10,421 nucleotides of DNA from JBDSKH01 sp035495435 (GCA_035495435.1 DATJFV010000082.1:1-10421); one strand, 5' to 3'. Positions 1 through 8,482 are shown, counted from the first letter of the stretch. The notes: generated by a model from the sequence alone, not told the origin. A program made the numbers and translations.

Positions 1-2
1 TG

Positions 3-650
3 GTCGCCGTGGACGGTCCGGCCGGCAGCGGCAAATCGAGCGTCAGCAAGGCGGCCTCGAGGCGCCTCGGGTTCGACTACCTCGACACCGGCGCCGCCTA
101 CCGCGCCCTGACCTGGGTGGCGCTGGAAAGCGGTGCTGACACGAGCGACCCCGACGAGATCGTGGCGCTGCTGGAGGACTTCCCGTACCGCACCGAACTG
201 GGCGAGGGCGGCACCGTCGTGAAGGTCGGCGATCTCGACATCAGCACCGAGATCCGCGAGCCCCGGATCAGCGCCGTGGTGAGCGACATCGCGCGCATCC
301 CGGCGGTGCGGCTGGCGCTCAATGACGCGTTCCGGCGCATCATCGCGCGCACCCCGGCGCCCGGCATCGTGGTCGAGGGCCGTGACATCACCACGGTGGT
401 CGCTCCGGACGCCCCCGTGCGCATTCTGCTGACCGCTGACGAGGCGGTTAGGATTGCCAGGCGTTCCGCAGAGCTCGCGCCCGACGCCGCCTCGACGGCG
501 GACCAGTTGCGCGAGCGCGACCGGCGGGACGCGCAGGTGGTCGACTTCCTGACCGCGGCGCCCGGCGTCACGACGATCGACTCGACAGACCTCGACTTCG
601 ACCAGACGGTGGATGCCGTGGTGCGCCTGGTGCACGACACAACTTCTTAA
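3..650 (+). CDS. cmk: Cytidylate kinase (5' end cut by window)
   Basis: The product transfers phosphate from ATP to CMP and dCMP in the cytoplasm, feeding CTP/dCTP synthesis. The reading frame is already open at the window edge and encodes V-A-V-D-G-P-A-G-S-G-K-S-S, so only a few N-terminal residues appear to be missing. The P-loop GPAGSGKS lies at bases 15-38. It is followed by the family signature YLDTGAAYRALTW, where the family usually has YLDTGAMYRA. Further on are EGRDITTVVAPDAPVR (the GRDI...VV.PDA motif) and the lid segment with RDRRDAQ. About 215 residues are visible, close to the usual 220-230. The stop TAA overlaps the AAGGA ribosome-binding site of der, so the two genes are almost certainly co-transcribed; this cmk-der pairing is common in actinobacteria. 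GTG at base 9 is not a credible start because it would leave almost nothing before the P-loop. Confidence 0.95.
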   Translation, partial: VAVDGPAGSGKSSVSKAASRRLGFDYLDTGAAYRALTWVALESGADTSDPDEIVALLEDFPYRTELGEGGTVVKVGDLDISTEIREPRISAVVSDIARIPAVRLALNDAFRRIIARTPAPGIVVEGRDITTVVAPDAPVRILLTADEAVRIARRSAELAPDAASTADQLRERDRRDAQVVDFLTAAPGVTTIDSTDLDFDQTVDAVVRLVHDTTS

Positions 651-659
651 GGACTCCCC

Positions 660-2171
660 ATGAGCGGCGACGACGACGAGATCACCGACGCCTACGACCC
701 CGAACTCGCGTCGCGCCTGGAAGCGCTCGACGAGGACGAGGCGGAACAACGCGCCGCATCTCTGCGGGCGGGCCTGTCGGACTACGAACTCGATGATGAG
801 GACCTCGGCCTGCTCGAGGCGTCCGCCGAGGGGCCCGACGGCATCACGTATCTGCCGGCTTTGCCGGTGCTGGCGATCGTCGGCCGCCCCAACGTCGGCA
901 AGTCCGCCCTGGTCAACCGCATCCTGGGCCGCCGGGAAGCCGTCGTCGAGGACACCCCCGGTGTCACCCGCGACCGCGTCACCTACAAGGCGGAGTGGAT
1001 GGGGCGGCGTTTCACCGTGGTCGACACCGGCGGGTGGGAACCGGATGCCAAGGGCATCAACGCCTCCGTCGCGGCCCAGGCAGAGGTGGCCGTCGATCTC
1101 GCCGATGCCGTGCTGTTCGTGGTCGACATCAACGTCGGGGCGACCGCGACCGACGAGCACGTGGTGCGCATGCTGCGCGCCTCGAAGCGGCCGGTGATCC
1201 TGGTCGCCAACAAGGCCGACGATGCGATCCGCGATCCGCAGGCCGCCGTGCTGTGGTCTCTGGGTCTGGGGGAGCCGTGGCCGGTGTCGGCACTGCACGG
1301 GCGCGGTGTCGCCGATGTGCTCGACGAAGTCATGAAGGTGCTGCCGGAGGTCTCGGCGGTTGCCAAGCAGGAGATCGGCGGCCCGCGCCGGGTGGCGATC
1401 ATCGGGCGTCCGAACGTCGGCAAGTCGAGCCTGCTGAACAAGGCCGCCGGCGAGGAACGCGTGGTCGTCAACGAACTCGCCGGAACCACCCGGGACCCCG
1501 TGGACGAGCAGGTCGAGCTCGGCGGCAAGATCTGGACCTTCGTCGACACCGCCGGCATCCGCAAGCGCGTGCACCTGCAGCAGGGCGCTGACTTCTACGC
1601 CTCGCTGCGCACCAGCGCCGCGCTGGAGAAGGCGGAGGTCGCGGTCGTCGTGCTCGATGTCACCGAACCGATCTCTGTGCAGGACCTGCGCATCATCGAC
1701 CTGGTGCTCGAGTCGGGCCGCGCCCTGGTGCTGGCCTACAACAAGTGGGATCTGCTCGACGACGAGCGCCGGCGCTACCTCGAGCGCGAGATCGAGCAGG
1801 ATCTGGCGCACGTGTCGTGGGCTCCCCGGGTGAACATCTCGGCGCGCACCGGGCGGCACCTGGAAAGGCTGGTTCCCGCGCTCGAGCTCGCGCTCGACAG
1901 CTGGGACACGCGCATTCCGACGGGCAAACTGAATGCTCTGATCGCCGAGCTGACGGCCGAGCACCCGCATCCGGTGCGCGGCGGCAAGCAGCCCCGCATC
2001 CTGTTCGGTACGCAGGCCTCCACCCGCCCGCCGACCTTCGTGCTGTTCACGACCGGGTTCCTCGACCCGCAGTACCGGCGGTTCATCCAGCGCCGGCTGC
2101 GCGAGGTCTACGGCTTCGAGGGCACACCGATCGTGGTCAACATGCGGGTGCGCGAGAAGCGCAAGCGCTGA
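660..2171 (+). CDS. der: Ribosome biogenesis GTPase Der (EngA), two tandem G domains
   Basis: Der is an essential GTPase that assists assembly of the 50S ribosomal subunit. The 503-residue product has two G domains and a C-terminal KH-like domain. Domain 1 has P-loop GRPNVGKS at residues 75-82, DTPGVTRDR near 98-106, DTGGW at 122-126 and NKAD at 184-187. Domain 2 has P-loop GRPNVGKS at 249-256, DTAG at 296-299, NKWD at 361-364 and SARTG near 394. The C-terminus is strongly basic (VREKRKR), as is usual. The first 65 or so residues form an acidic extension absent from E. coli Der but typical of actinobacteria. The ATG is preceded by AAGGA six bases upstream, which overlaps the cmk stop. The gene ends 6 bp from the convergent UvrA-like gene, and no terminator hairpin is visible between them. 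Confidence 0.98.
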   Translation: MSGDDDEITDAYDPELASRLEALDEDEAEQRAASLRAGLSDYELDDEDLGLLEASAEGPDGITYLPALPVLAIVGRPNVGKSALVNRILGRREAVVEDTPGVTRDRVTYKAEWMGRRFTVVDTGGWEPDAKGINASVAAQAEVAVDLADAVLFVVDINVGATATDEHVVRMLRASKRPVILVANKADDAIRDPQAAVLWSLGLGEPWPVSALHGRGVADVLDEVMKVLPEVSAVAKQEIGGPRRVAIIGRPNVGKSSLLNKAAGEERVVVNELAGTTRDPVDEQVELGGKIWTFVDTAGIRKRVHLQQGADFYASLRTSAALEKAEVAVVVLDVTEPISVQDLRIIDLVLESGRALVLAYNKWDLLDDERRRYLEREIEQDLAHVSWAPRVNISARTGRHLERLVPALELALDSWDTRIPTGKLNALIAELTAEHPHPVRGGKQPRILFGTQASTRPPTFVLFTTGFLDPQYRRFIQRRLREVYGFEGTPIVVNMRVREKRKR

Positions 2172-2177
2172 CCTCGG

Positions 2178-4541
<2,364 letters not shown>

Positions 4542-4561
4542 GCACCCACCGTAGCGGCGGT

Positions 4562-4597
4562 GGTTGAGTAGGCGGCATGGCCGCCGTATCGAAACCC
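4562..4597. repeat. Palindromic interspersed repeat, copy 1
   Basis: A 36-bp unit beginning GGTTGAGTAG and ending TATCGAAACCC, with a GGCGGCATGGCCGCC palindrome at its centre. Copy 2, 11 bp downstream, is identical. The ends GGTT...AACC are also inverted, so the whole unit can fold into a hairpin. Sequences of this form are, to my knowledge, common intergenic elements in Microbacteriaceae genomes. It fills most of the gap between the divergent UvrA-like and YchJ-like genes. Confidence 0.85.
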
Positions 4598-4608
4598 GCT
4601 CCCTCGCT

Positions 4609-4644
4609 GGTTGAGTAGGCGGCATGGCCGCCGTATCGAAACCC
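4609..4644. repeat. Palindromic interspersed repeat, copy 2 (contains a gene start)
   Basis: An exact 36-bp duplicate of the unit at 4562-4597. Its central ATG (4624) is the start codon of the YchJ-like gene, and the repeat encodes that protein's first seven residues (MAAVSKP). Confidence 0.85.
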
Positions 4645-4998
4645 TGCCCCTGCGGCTCCGCGCTCCCGTACGACGCGTGCTGCGGTCCGCTGCACGCAGG
4701 TGGGCCCGCACCCACTCCTGAGGCGCTGATGCGCTCGCGATTCAGTGCCTATGCGCTGGGACTGGACGTGTACGTGCTGGCGACCTGGCATCCGTCGACG
4801 CGCCCCGCCCGCCTCGAGAACGAGGGCATCGAGTGGCGCCGGCTGCAGATTGTCGATGTGTCGGGGGATGTGGTCGAGTTCCGCGCGTCGTATCGCACGC
4901 CCGAGGGCGCGGGTCTGTTGCACGAGCGGTCGCGGTTCGTGAAGGAAGGTGGGCGCTGGCTGTACGTCGACGGCGAACACACGCCGGATCAGAGATGA
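4624..4998 (+). CDS. YchJ family protein with SEC-C zinc motif
   Basis: A 124-residue protein. The N-terminus carries a SEC-C type metal-binding motif, CPCGSALPYDACCG (C8, C10, C19, C20). The following region (TPEALMRSRFSAYAL...YVLATWHPSTRP) matches the YchJ/UPF0225 family pattern, in which a SEC-C motif is joined to an NTF2-like fold. The biochemical role of this family is not established. ATG 4624 is the first in-frame start after a TGA at 4612-4614, and no other ATG, GTG or TTG lies before the SEC-C motif, so the start is well constrained. It lies inside a repeat unit and has no convincing Shine-Dalgarno at normal spacing. The DoxX-family gene follows after 31 bp on the same strand, so the two may form an operon. 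Confidence 0.9.
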   Translation: MAAVSKPCPCGSALPYDACCGPLHAGGPAPTPEALMRSRFSAYALGLDVYVLATWHPSTRPARLENEGIEWRRLQIVDVSGDVVEFRASYRTPEGAGLLHERSRFVKEGGRWLYVDGEHTPDQR

Positions 4999-5029
4999 TG
5001 GACACATCACCGATTCGGGGGAGCGTCAC

Positions 5030-5551
5030 ATGGGTCTGGGCAAACTGCTGCTGCGTCTGGTCGTCGGGGGTGCGTTCATGGCGCACGGCCTGCAGAAGCT
5101 GAACGGCTCGTTCGGAGGGGCGGGCCTCGAAGCTGCCGAGAAGATGGTCGCCGCGCAGCGCATGAACCCGCCGCGCCGCAACGCGTTGGCGGTGGCACTG
5201 ACCGAGACGCTCGGTGGGCTCGGGATCGCGCTCGGAGCGGCGACCCCGGTCGCCCTGGCCGCGACGACGGCAGCGATGGCGACCGCGTACACGAAGGTGC
5301 ACAAGAAGAACGGCTTCTTCAACTCCAAGGGCGGGTACGAGTTCAACCTGACGCTGGTGGCTGCGGCGGCGGCGATGACGATCGATGGTCCGGGGCCGTG
5401 GTCGGTGGATGCTGTGGCCGGCAAGGCGCGCTGGGGCCTGTTCGCGGGGCTGGCGGCTCTCGGTGCCGGGCTGCTGGGTTCGTCGTTCGCGATCGAACTC
5501 GGAGAACTCGAGACCCAGAAGCTCGAATCGTCGGCCTCGTCGGTTGAGTAG
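5030..5551 (+). CDS. DoxX family integral membrane protein
   Basis: A 173-residue membrane protein of the DoxX type. The N-terminal pattern LLLRLVVGGAFMAHGLQKL followed by a Gly-rich GGAGLEAA segment is characteristic. So are E59-T-L-G-G-L in the second hydrophobic helix and the H-KKNGFF...GGYEFNL loop. Hydrophobic segments fall at about 4-20, 52-70, 72-89, 105-118 and 134-154. DoxX relatives are poorly characterised; some mycobacterial members take part in membrane thiol-stress complexes, but nothing here shows that role. The start at 5030 has GGGGGAG (5017-5023) six bases upstream. A longer in-frame reading from 4949 would overlap the YchJ-like gene and adds non-membrane sequence. The last residues and the TAG stop are formed by the left end of repeat copy 3, so the C-terminus may have been reshaped by repeat insertion. 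Confidence 0.88.
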   Translation: MGLGKLLLRLVVGGAFMAHGLQKLNGSFGGAGLEAAEKMVAAQRMNPPRRNALAVALTETLGGLGIALGAATPVALAATTAAMATAYTKVHKKNGFFNSKGGYEFNLTLVAAAAAMTIDGPGPWSVDAVAGKARWGLFAGLAALGAGLLGSSFAIELGELETQKLESSASSVE

Positions 5552-5575
5552 CCGCAAAGTGGCGTATCGAAACCC
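5542..5575. repeat. Palindromic interspersed repeat, copy 3 (contains a gene stop)
   Basis: A diverged 34-bp member of the same family: GGTTGAGTAG, a shorter GCCGC...GTGGC core, then TATCGAAACCC. The TAG within its first ten bases is the stop codon of the DoxX-family gene. Confidence 0.75.
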
Positions 5576-5590
5576 CCAAGCCTTTCTGCC

Positions 5591-5624
5591 GGTCGAGTAG
5601 CGCCGCAAGCGCGTGTCGAGACCC
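5591..5624. repeat. Palindromic interspersed repeat, copy 4 (diverged)
   Basis: A 34-bp variant starting GGTCGAGTAG with a CGCCGCAAGCGCG core and ending GTCGAGACCC. The changes at the two ends are compensating (GGTCGAG pairs with the end), so the hairpin is kept. It sits 15 bp after copy 3, and its right end overlaps the possible -35 of the tRNA promoter. Confidence 0.7.
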
Positions 5625-5644
5625 CACTCCCGACCCGCTAAGCT
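5616..5644 (+). promoter_or_regulatory. Possible promoter for tRNA-Pro
   Basis: TCGAGA (5616-5621, 4/6 to TTGACA), 17 bp, then TAAGCT (5639-5644, keeps the key T1, A2 and T6). It would start transcription near 5651, about 30 bases before the tRNA. The -35 falls in repeat copy 4. The match is weak and positional. Confidence 0.3.
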
Positions 5645-5680
5645 TGTCCCTCGGTGCTCGCGCTCGCGCGGCACAAGTCA

Positions 5681-5754
5681 CGGGCTGTGGCGCAGCTTGG
5701 TAGCGCACCTGACTGGGGGTCAGGGGGTCGCAGGTTCAAATCCTGTCAGCCCGA
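5681..5754 (+). tRNA. tRNA-Pro (anticodon GGG)
   Basis: A complete cloverleaf can be drawn by hand. Acceptor stem CGGGCTG (5681-5687) pairs with CAGCCCG (5747-5753). The D stem is GCGC/GCGC. The anticodon stem CCTGA (5708-5712)/TCAGG (5720-5724) encloses the loop CTGGGGG, with anticodon GGG at 5715-5717. The T arm is GCAGG/CCTGT around loop TTCAAAT. The discriminator is A5754, and CCA is not encoded. The anticodon reads CCC and CCU proline codons. A tyrosine integrase gene lies just downstream pointing towards it, so the 3' half is the probable attachment site of an integrated element, with the tRNA left intact. Confidence 0.96.
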
Positions 5755-5761
5755 CGCATCG

Positions 5762-5780
5762 TGGGAAGGCCTCCTTCCCA
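5762..5780 (+). terminator. Hairpin just after tRNA-Pro
   Basis: Perfect 8-bp stem TGGGAAGG/CCTTCCCA with a CCT loop, 8 bases after the tRNA. There is no T-run after it, so it may be a U-tract-less terminator or processing hairpin. If it lies within the attachment region it could instead be an integrase core feature. Confidence 0.4.
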
Positions 5781-5793
5781 ATGATTACAAGGC

Positions 5794-5831
5794 GAGAGGC
5801 CCCATCCGACTAAGCCCGGATGGGGCCTCTC
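5794..5831. terminator. Strong hairpin between tRNA-Pro and integrase, likely bidirectional terminator
   Basis: Perfect 15-bp stem, GAGAGGCCCCATCCG at 5794-5808 and its complement at 5817-5831, with an 8-base loop. It lies between two convergent units (the tRNA on + and the integrase on -) and would serve both. T-rich flanks are short, as is common in high-GC actinobacteria. Confidence 0.7.
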
Positions 5832-5851
5832 TCTGCATGCGAACCGGCACT

Positions 5852-5872
5852 GTTGCACAGGCCGTTGCACAG
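5852..5872. repeat. Paired 9-bp direct repeats, candidate integrase/Xis arm sites
   Basis: GTTGCACAG occurs at 5852-5860 and again at 5864-5872, with a 12-bp period. They lie between the integrase stop codon and the tRNA, where arm-type binding sites of tyrosine integrases are usually found. The function is inferred from position. Confidence 0.5.
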
Positions 5873-5889
5873 AACGCGAGCGCGGCGGT

Positions 5890-7233
5890 CTAAGCCTCCG
5901 ACGCGATCGGTTTGTGCTGTTGTGCGGCCTGCCCGAGCGCGCGGGCTGCCGCCTGGATCCCAGCCGCGCCAGAGTGCGGCAGGTACACCGCGAGATGCAC
6001 CTCGACGCTGTGCCCGAGCAGGGCCGCGGCGTCGGCGGGAGCGACGCCCAGCTGGTGCAGCCAGAAGGCGAGGCTGTGCCGTGTGGAGTGGAGCGTGATG
6101 GTCCGGACGCCCGCCGCCGCGCACAGGCGGCGGAAACGGTCGCTGTAGACCTGGGGCGCGAGCGGGTCGCCCACCTCGTCCACGACGACGAACCCCGTAT
6201 CGCGCCACGCGCCGCCAGCCACTAGACGATCGGCAGCCTGCTTCGCCTTTAGGCGCTTCAGGAGTGCGATCGAACCGGAGTGGATCGCCTCGACGGGAAC
6301 CGCGCGGACACGCTGCGCCGACTTCGGATCGTCCACGACGCTGCTGCCGTTCTCGAGCGCCACGCGGCCTTGCGATATCGAAGCGACGCCCGTTTCGAGG
6401 TCGATGTCCTCCCATCGGAGGCCGAGCACGTCGGCGCGGGTCATGCCGCTCAGGGTCATGCGCCACGCTCCGGCGAGCGGGTCGGTGTCGGCGTGGTCGC
6501 GGAACCGTAGTAGCTCATCGGGCTGCCAGTGTTCGAGGTCGCGGCCGCGCTTCGCGCGCGTCTTCGGCCACTTGGCGAGCCGCACGACGTTCCGGCTGAC
6601 CGTCCCTTCGATCACCGCCATATCGACGGCCTGCTGTAGCGCGACCTTCACGGACCTGATCGAGTTGGCCGAAAGGGGAGTACCGGTCTCGCGACCCTTC
6701 GCGGGCCGCTTCCCCTCCCGTCGCAGCCAGTCGACGAAGCCCTGCACATCGCTGATCGTGAGGTCCGCGATTGCTTTGGACGCGATGGGGTGCCTGAGTA
6801 CCGGCGCGAGCCAGGTGCGATATCCCTCGACCGTGACGGCCCGCACATCGACGCGCGTAGCCAGCCACCGCGAGCACAGTTCCGCGATCGTCTCGGCAGC
6901 GGTCCCGATTGCCACGCCGGCCTCCACGGCGGCGCGGACCTCCCCGACCCATTGGCGAGCGGCGGCGAGCGAATCGAACGATCCGCTGACCTGCTGCCGA
7001 GGCCTGCCCGAAGTTGCCTTCGCCCCGTCGAGCCTCGCCCGGTACACCACACGGCCCGGCTTGGTCTCTACGCGACGGATCGGCTCGCTGACCGTCGGAC
7101 AGTCCTCGCACGTGAAGCCGATGACCGCCTCACTTCGGGTGATCGGCACCCATCCGCGGCTCTGGTTGCCGCGCGGCCTGCCGCACGACGCGCAGGCCTT
7201 CGTGCCCCCTGGGGGCGCACTCGTGCTTGTCAT
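5890..7233 (-). CDS. Tyrosine recombinase / integrase of the tRNA-Pro element
   Basis: A 447-residue site-specific recombinase that probably inserts and excises the element at tRNA-Pro. The C-terminal catalytic domain shows LGLRWEDIDLETG after the first box, K304 in DDPKS, H382-S-T-R385-H, LLGH408S and the nucleophile Y417 (AVYLPHS). The first box reads SGMTRADVLGLRW. The usual catalytic Arg position (TGLR) holds T265, with R266 one residue later. A SAM-like core-binding domain spans about 112-220. The N-terminus has two CxxC pairs (C14/C17 and C42/C45), suggesting a small zinc ribbon ahead of the arm-binding region, which is less usual. AGGAAGGA lies 7 bases before the ATG. The start overlaps the stop of the upstream 214-aa gene by 4 bp (ATGA), implying coupled translation. 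The gene points at the tRNA, as expected for element-borne integrases. Confidence 0.93.
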   Translation of the reverse strand: MTSTSAPPGGTKACASCGRPRGNQSRGWVPITRSEAVIGFTCEDCPTVSEPIRRVETKPGRVVYRARLDGAKATSGRPRQQVSGSFDSLAAARQWVGEVRAAVEAGVAIGTAAETIAELCSRWLATRVDVRAVTVEGYRTWLAPVLRHPIASKAIADLTISDVQGFVDWLRREGKRPAKGRETGTPLSANSIRSVKVALQQAVDMAVIEGTVSRNVVRLAKWPKTRAKRGRDLEHWQPDELLRFRDHADTDPLAGAWRMTLSGMTRADVLGLRWEDIDLETGVASISQGRVALENGSSVVDDPKSAQRVRAVPVEAIHSGSIALLKRLKAKQAADRLVAGGAWRDTGFVVVDEVGDPLAPQVYSDRFRRLCAAAGVRTITLHSTRHSLAFWLHQLGVAPADAAALLGHSVEVHLAVYLPHSGAAGIQAAARALGQAAQQHKPIASEA

Positions 7234-7874
7234 TTGGTCTTCCTTCCTCGGTGACCCGACGGCTGTTTGCCGTCGGAAGCCTTGTTCCCGCGCCCGGTGG
7301 TCGCCGGAGGGATCAGCTTCTTATCACGTGCCTCTTTGGTCCACGCACTGATCGTGTCCGGGCCAACGGACGAGCCGTTGGGCCGTCGGTAGAGGGTCTG
7401 CAGAACCGCCCTGCGGTACTCCCATTTCCTCGTCGTGCTGTTGAAACGCCGGGCCGGTGTTGCGTTCCAGATGCGTGCGAAGTCCTGCATGTTGGGCTTG
7501 CCCACGAACGGTCCAACCTCGCCGCTGGCCGCATCGAGGGCAGCTGTGAGGGGCGTGACATTCACGGTGCCGGGCGGGCTCGCGAGATTGTCGTCCACGT
7601 CGCGCCAGTACGAGGCGGCCACGTCTCGCAGATACCCGTGGGGCACCCCCGAGAGCATTCGCTGCGTCACCTTGATCCCGGGCGGCGGCCTTAGCGTCAG
7701 CGCCTCGATGCGCCCATTCTCCGCGACCACCTCATAAGTCCATCCCTTGGGGTCCGTCACGACGGCAACCCGTTCGAGTCGAGCCCGATCGGGCCACCAT
7801 TCGCCGTTCGGGAGTTGATCCATGACGGGTCTCTCGTACCCGCTGACCTTCCAATGTTCGTAGCTCGGAGCCAT
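7230..7874 (-). CDS. Element protein of unknown function, coupled to integrase
   Basis: A 214-residue protein that I do not recognise. The middle contains FARIWNATPARRFNSTTRKWEYRRAVLQTLYRR. The C-terminal part (SAWTKEARDKKLIPPATTGRGNK) resembles tails of actinobacterial element proteins in which a W..KARE..L.PP segment ends a small helix-turn-helix-like unit; this resemblance is from memory. The last 25 residues are Lys/Arg/Gly-rich and could bind DNA. Its stop overlaps the integrase start (ATGA), so the two are made together, and a regulator or accessory factor of recombination is possible. No Shine-Dalgarno precedes ATG 7874, but TAGTTT lies 6 bases upstream, a good distance for a leaderless -10. 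ATG at 7823, with GAGAGA six bases before it, is an alternative start. Confidence 0.7.
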   Translation of the reverse strand: MAPSYEHWKVSGYERPVMDQLPNGEWWPDRARLERVAVVTDPKGWTYEVVAENGRIEALTLRPPPGIKVTQRMLSGVPHGYLRDVAASYWRDVDDNLASPPGTVNVTPLTAALDAASGEVGPFVGKPNMQDFARIWNATPARRFNSTTRKWEYRRAVLQTLYRRPNGSSVGPDTISAWTKEARDKKLIPPATTGRGNKASDGKQPSGHRGRKTK

Positions 7875-7962
7875 AAATACAAACTAGCACCATTGCGAGC
7901 CGTAGGTCCGGTGGGGATGCTTGGAGACGCACCGAGACAGTCCGGGGAACGAAGGGAACCAG
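7875..7962. promoter_or_regulatory. Divergent control region between integrase unit and xis-like unit
   Basis: An 88-bp gap separates the two divergent transcription units. On the minus strand, TAGTTT at 7881-7886 is 6 bases from ATG 7874 and could be a leaderless -10; no convincing -35 is visible. On the plus strand I see no clear promoter, only the GAAGGG ribosome-binding site at 7951-7956. By position, this is where a switch between integration and excision programmes would act. Confidence 0.35.
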
Positions 7963-8184
7963 ATGGTCGAGCGCCTTCTGACGGTGGACGAACTGCGCGA
8001 CGAGCTGCAGCACATCGGGCGGAACACCGCGTACAACCTCGTAGCCACCGGAATGATCCGCCACGTGCGGACCGGGACCGGGCGCAACGCTCGAATCCTG
8101 ATCCCGGAAAGCGCCGTCGCCGACTACCTCGCGGGGCGCACCCCGGCGTCTCTCGTCGCGTCAGTAGGAACCGACGCCAGCTAG
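7963..8184 (+). CDS. Excisionase-like helix-turn-helix protein
   Basis: A 73-residue DNA-binding protein of the excisionase/MerR-like HTH type. The pattern LLTVDELRDEL.HIGRNTAYNLVATGMIRHVRTG......ILIPESAVADYL matches the usual layout: a helix-turn-helix with an R/NTAY recognition helix, a short wing with basic residues, then a closing helix with a V/I-x-x-Y/F-L end. Such proteins commonly direct excision or act as small transcription regulators in integrated elements. The start at 7963 has GAAGGG six bases upstream; a longer in-frame TTG start at 7921 adds 14 residues without any family resemblance. It is divergent from the integrase unit and leads a rightward gene set. A strong hairpin follows its stop. 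Confidence 0.82.
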   Translation: MVERLLTVDELRDELQHIGRNTAYNLVATGMIRHVRTGTGRNARILIPESAVADYLAGRTPASLVASVGTDAS

Positions 8185-8188
8185 GCCA

Positions 8189-8209
8189 GCGGCGGCACAG
8201 CGCCGCCGC
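8189..8209 (+). other. GC-rich hairpin ahead of the next gene's ribosome-binding site
   Basis: Perfect 8-bp stem GCGGCGGC/GCCGCCGC with a 5-base loop, starting 5 bases after the xis-like stop. The Shine-Dalgarno of the following gene begins 7 bases after the stem. It may be a partial terminator, an RNA stability element, or a structure that controls access to the ribosome site. There is no T-run. Confidence 0.45.
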
Positions 8210-8215
8210 GGAGAT

Positions 8216-8220
8216 GGAGG
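8216..8220 (+). promoter_or_regulatory. Ribosome-binding site that fixes the 8226 start
   Basis: GGAGG five bases before ATG 8226. An in-frame ATG at 8214 lies immediately before this site and lacks its own, so 8226 is preferred. Confidence 0.7.
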
Positions 8221-8225
8221 AACAC

Positions 8226-8474
8226 ATGAAGACCGAGACCCGAAAGGCCACCCTCGACGTTCAGATCGGGGAGATTCTCGGCCGAGTCCGTCGCCGCCTC
8301 GATGAGGTGATGACCGACCTTCGCTGCGAGCTGTTGCCGCTCGACGCCTTCGTCACGCTCGACCAGATCGAGGAGGACCTCCAGATCGTTCGAGGCCTGG
8401 CATACGAGATGCATCCCGACGTACTGGAGATCCACGAGGGCCTCGCCTTCATCCTCGATCTCCGCGACCTGTAG
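8226..8474 (+). CDS. Small acidic helical protein of unknown function
   Basis: An 82-residue protein that I do not recognise. It is rich in Glu, Asp and Leu with few breaks (GEILGRVRRRLDEVMTDL...), so it is probably an all-helical bundle or dimer. There is no signal peptide or membrane segment, and no metal-binding cluster (a single Cys). A small DNA-mimic, a toxin-antitoxin partner, or an accessory replication factor are all possible, but nothing in the sequence decides among them. It sits between the excisionase-like gene and the zinc-finger-like gene on the same strand, behind a good GGAGG site. Its coding style is consistent with its neighbours and it has a clean stop before the next hairpin pair. 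Confidence 0.65.
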   Translation: MKTETRKATLDVQIGEILGRVRRRLDEVMTDLRCELLPLDAFVTLDQIEEDLQIVRGLAYEMHPDVLEIHEGLAFILDLRDL

Positions 8475-8482
8475 CGACCTGG

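Noticed and set aside
4562..4644. Insertion sequence ends or target duplication
   Set aside because: No transposase or flanking duplication; units are small palindromes with two further diverged copies nearby, which fits a REP-like family.
4542..4715. 58-codon upstream extension of the UvrA-like gene
   Set aside because: The extension translates the repeat units (for example VSIRRPCRLLN) and overlaps the YchJ-like gene; the family starts at the IRVRGARENNLKNI region.
4949..5029. Upstream start for the DoxX-family gene
   Set aside because: Overlaps the YchJ-like gene, while GGGGGAG is well placed for the ATG at 5030.
5654..5893. 79-residue frame reading through tRNA-Pro
   Set aside because: It translates the tRNA and a terminator hairpin, so it is not a gene.
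7815..8225. Long N-terminal extension of the small acidic gene
   Set aside because: It overlaps the excisionase-like gene in another frame; GGAGG before ATG 8226 fits the short form.
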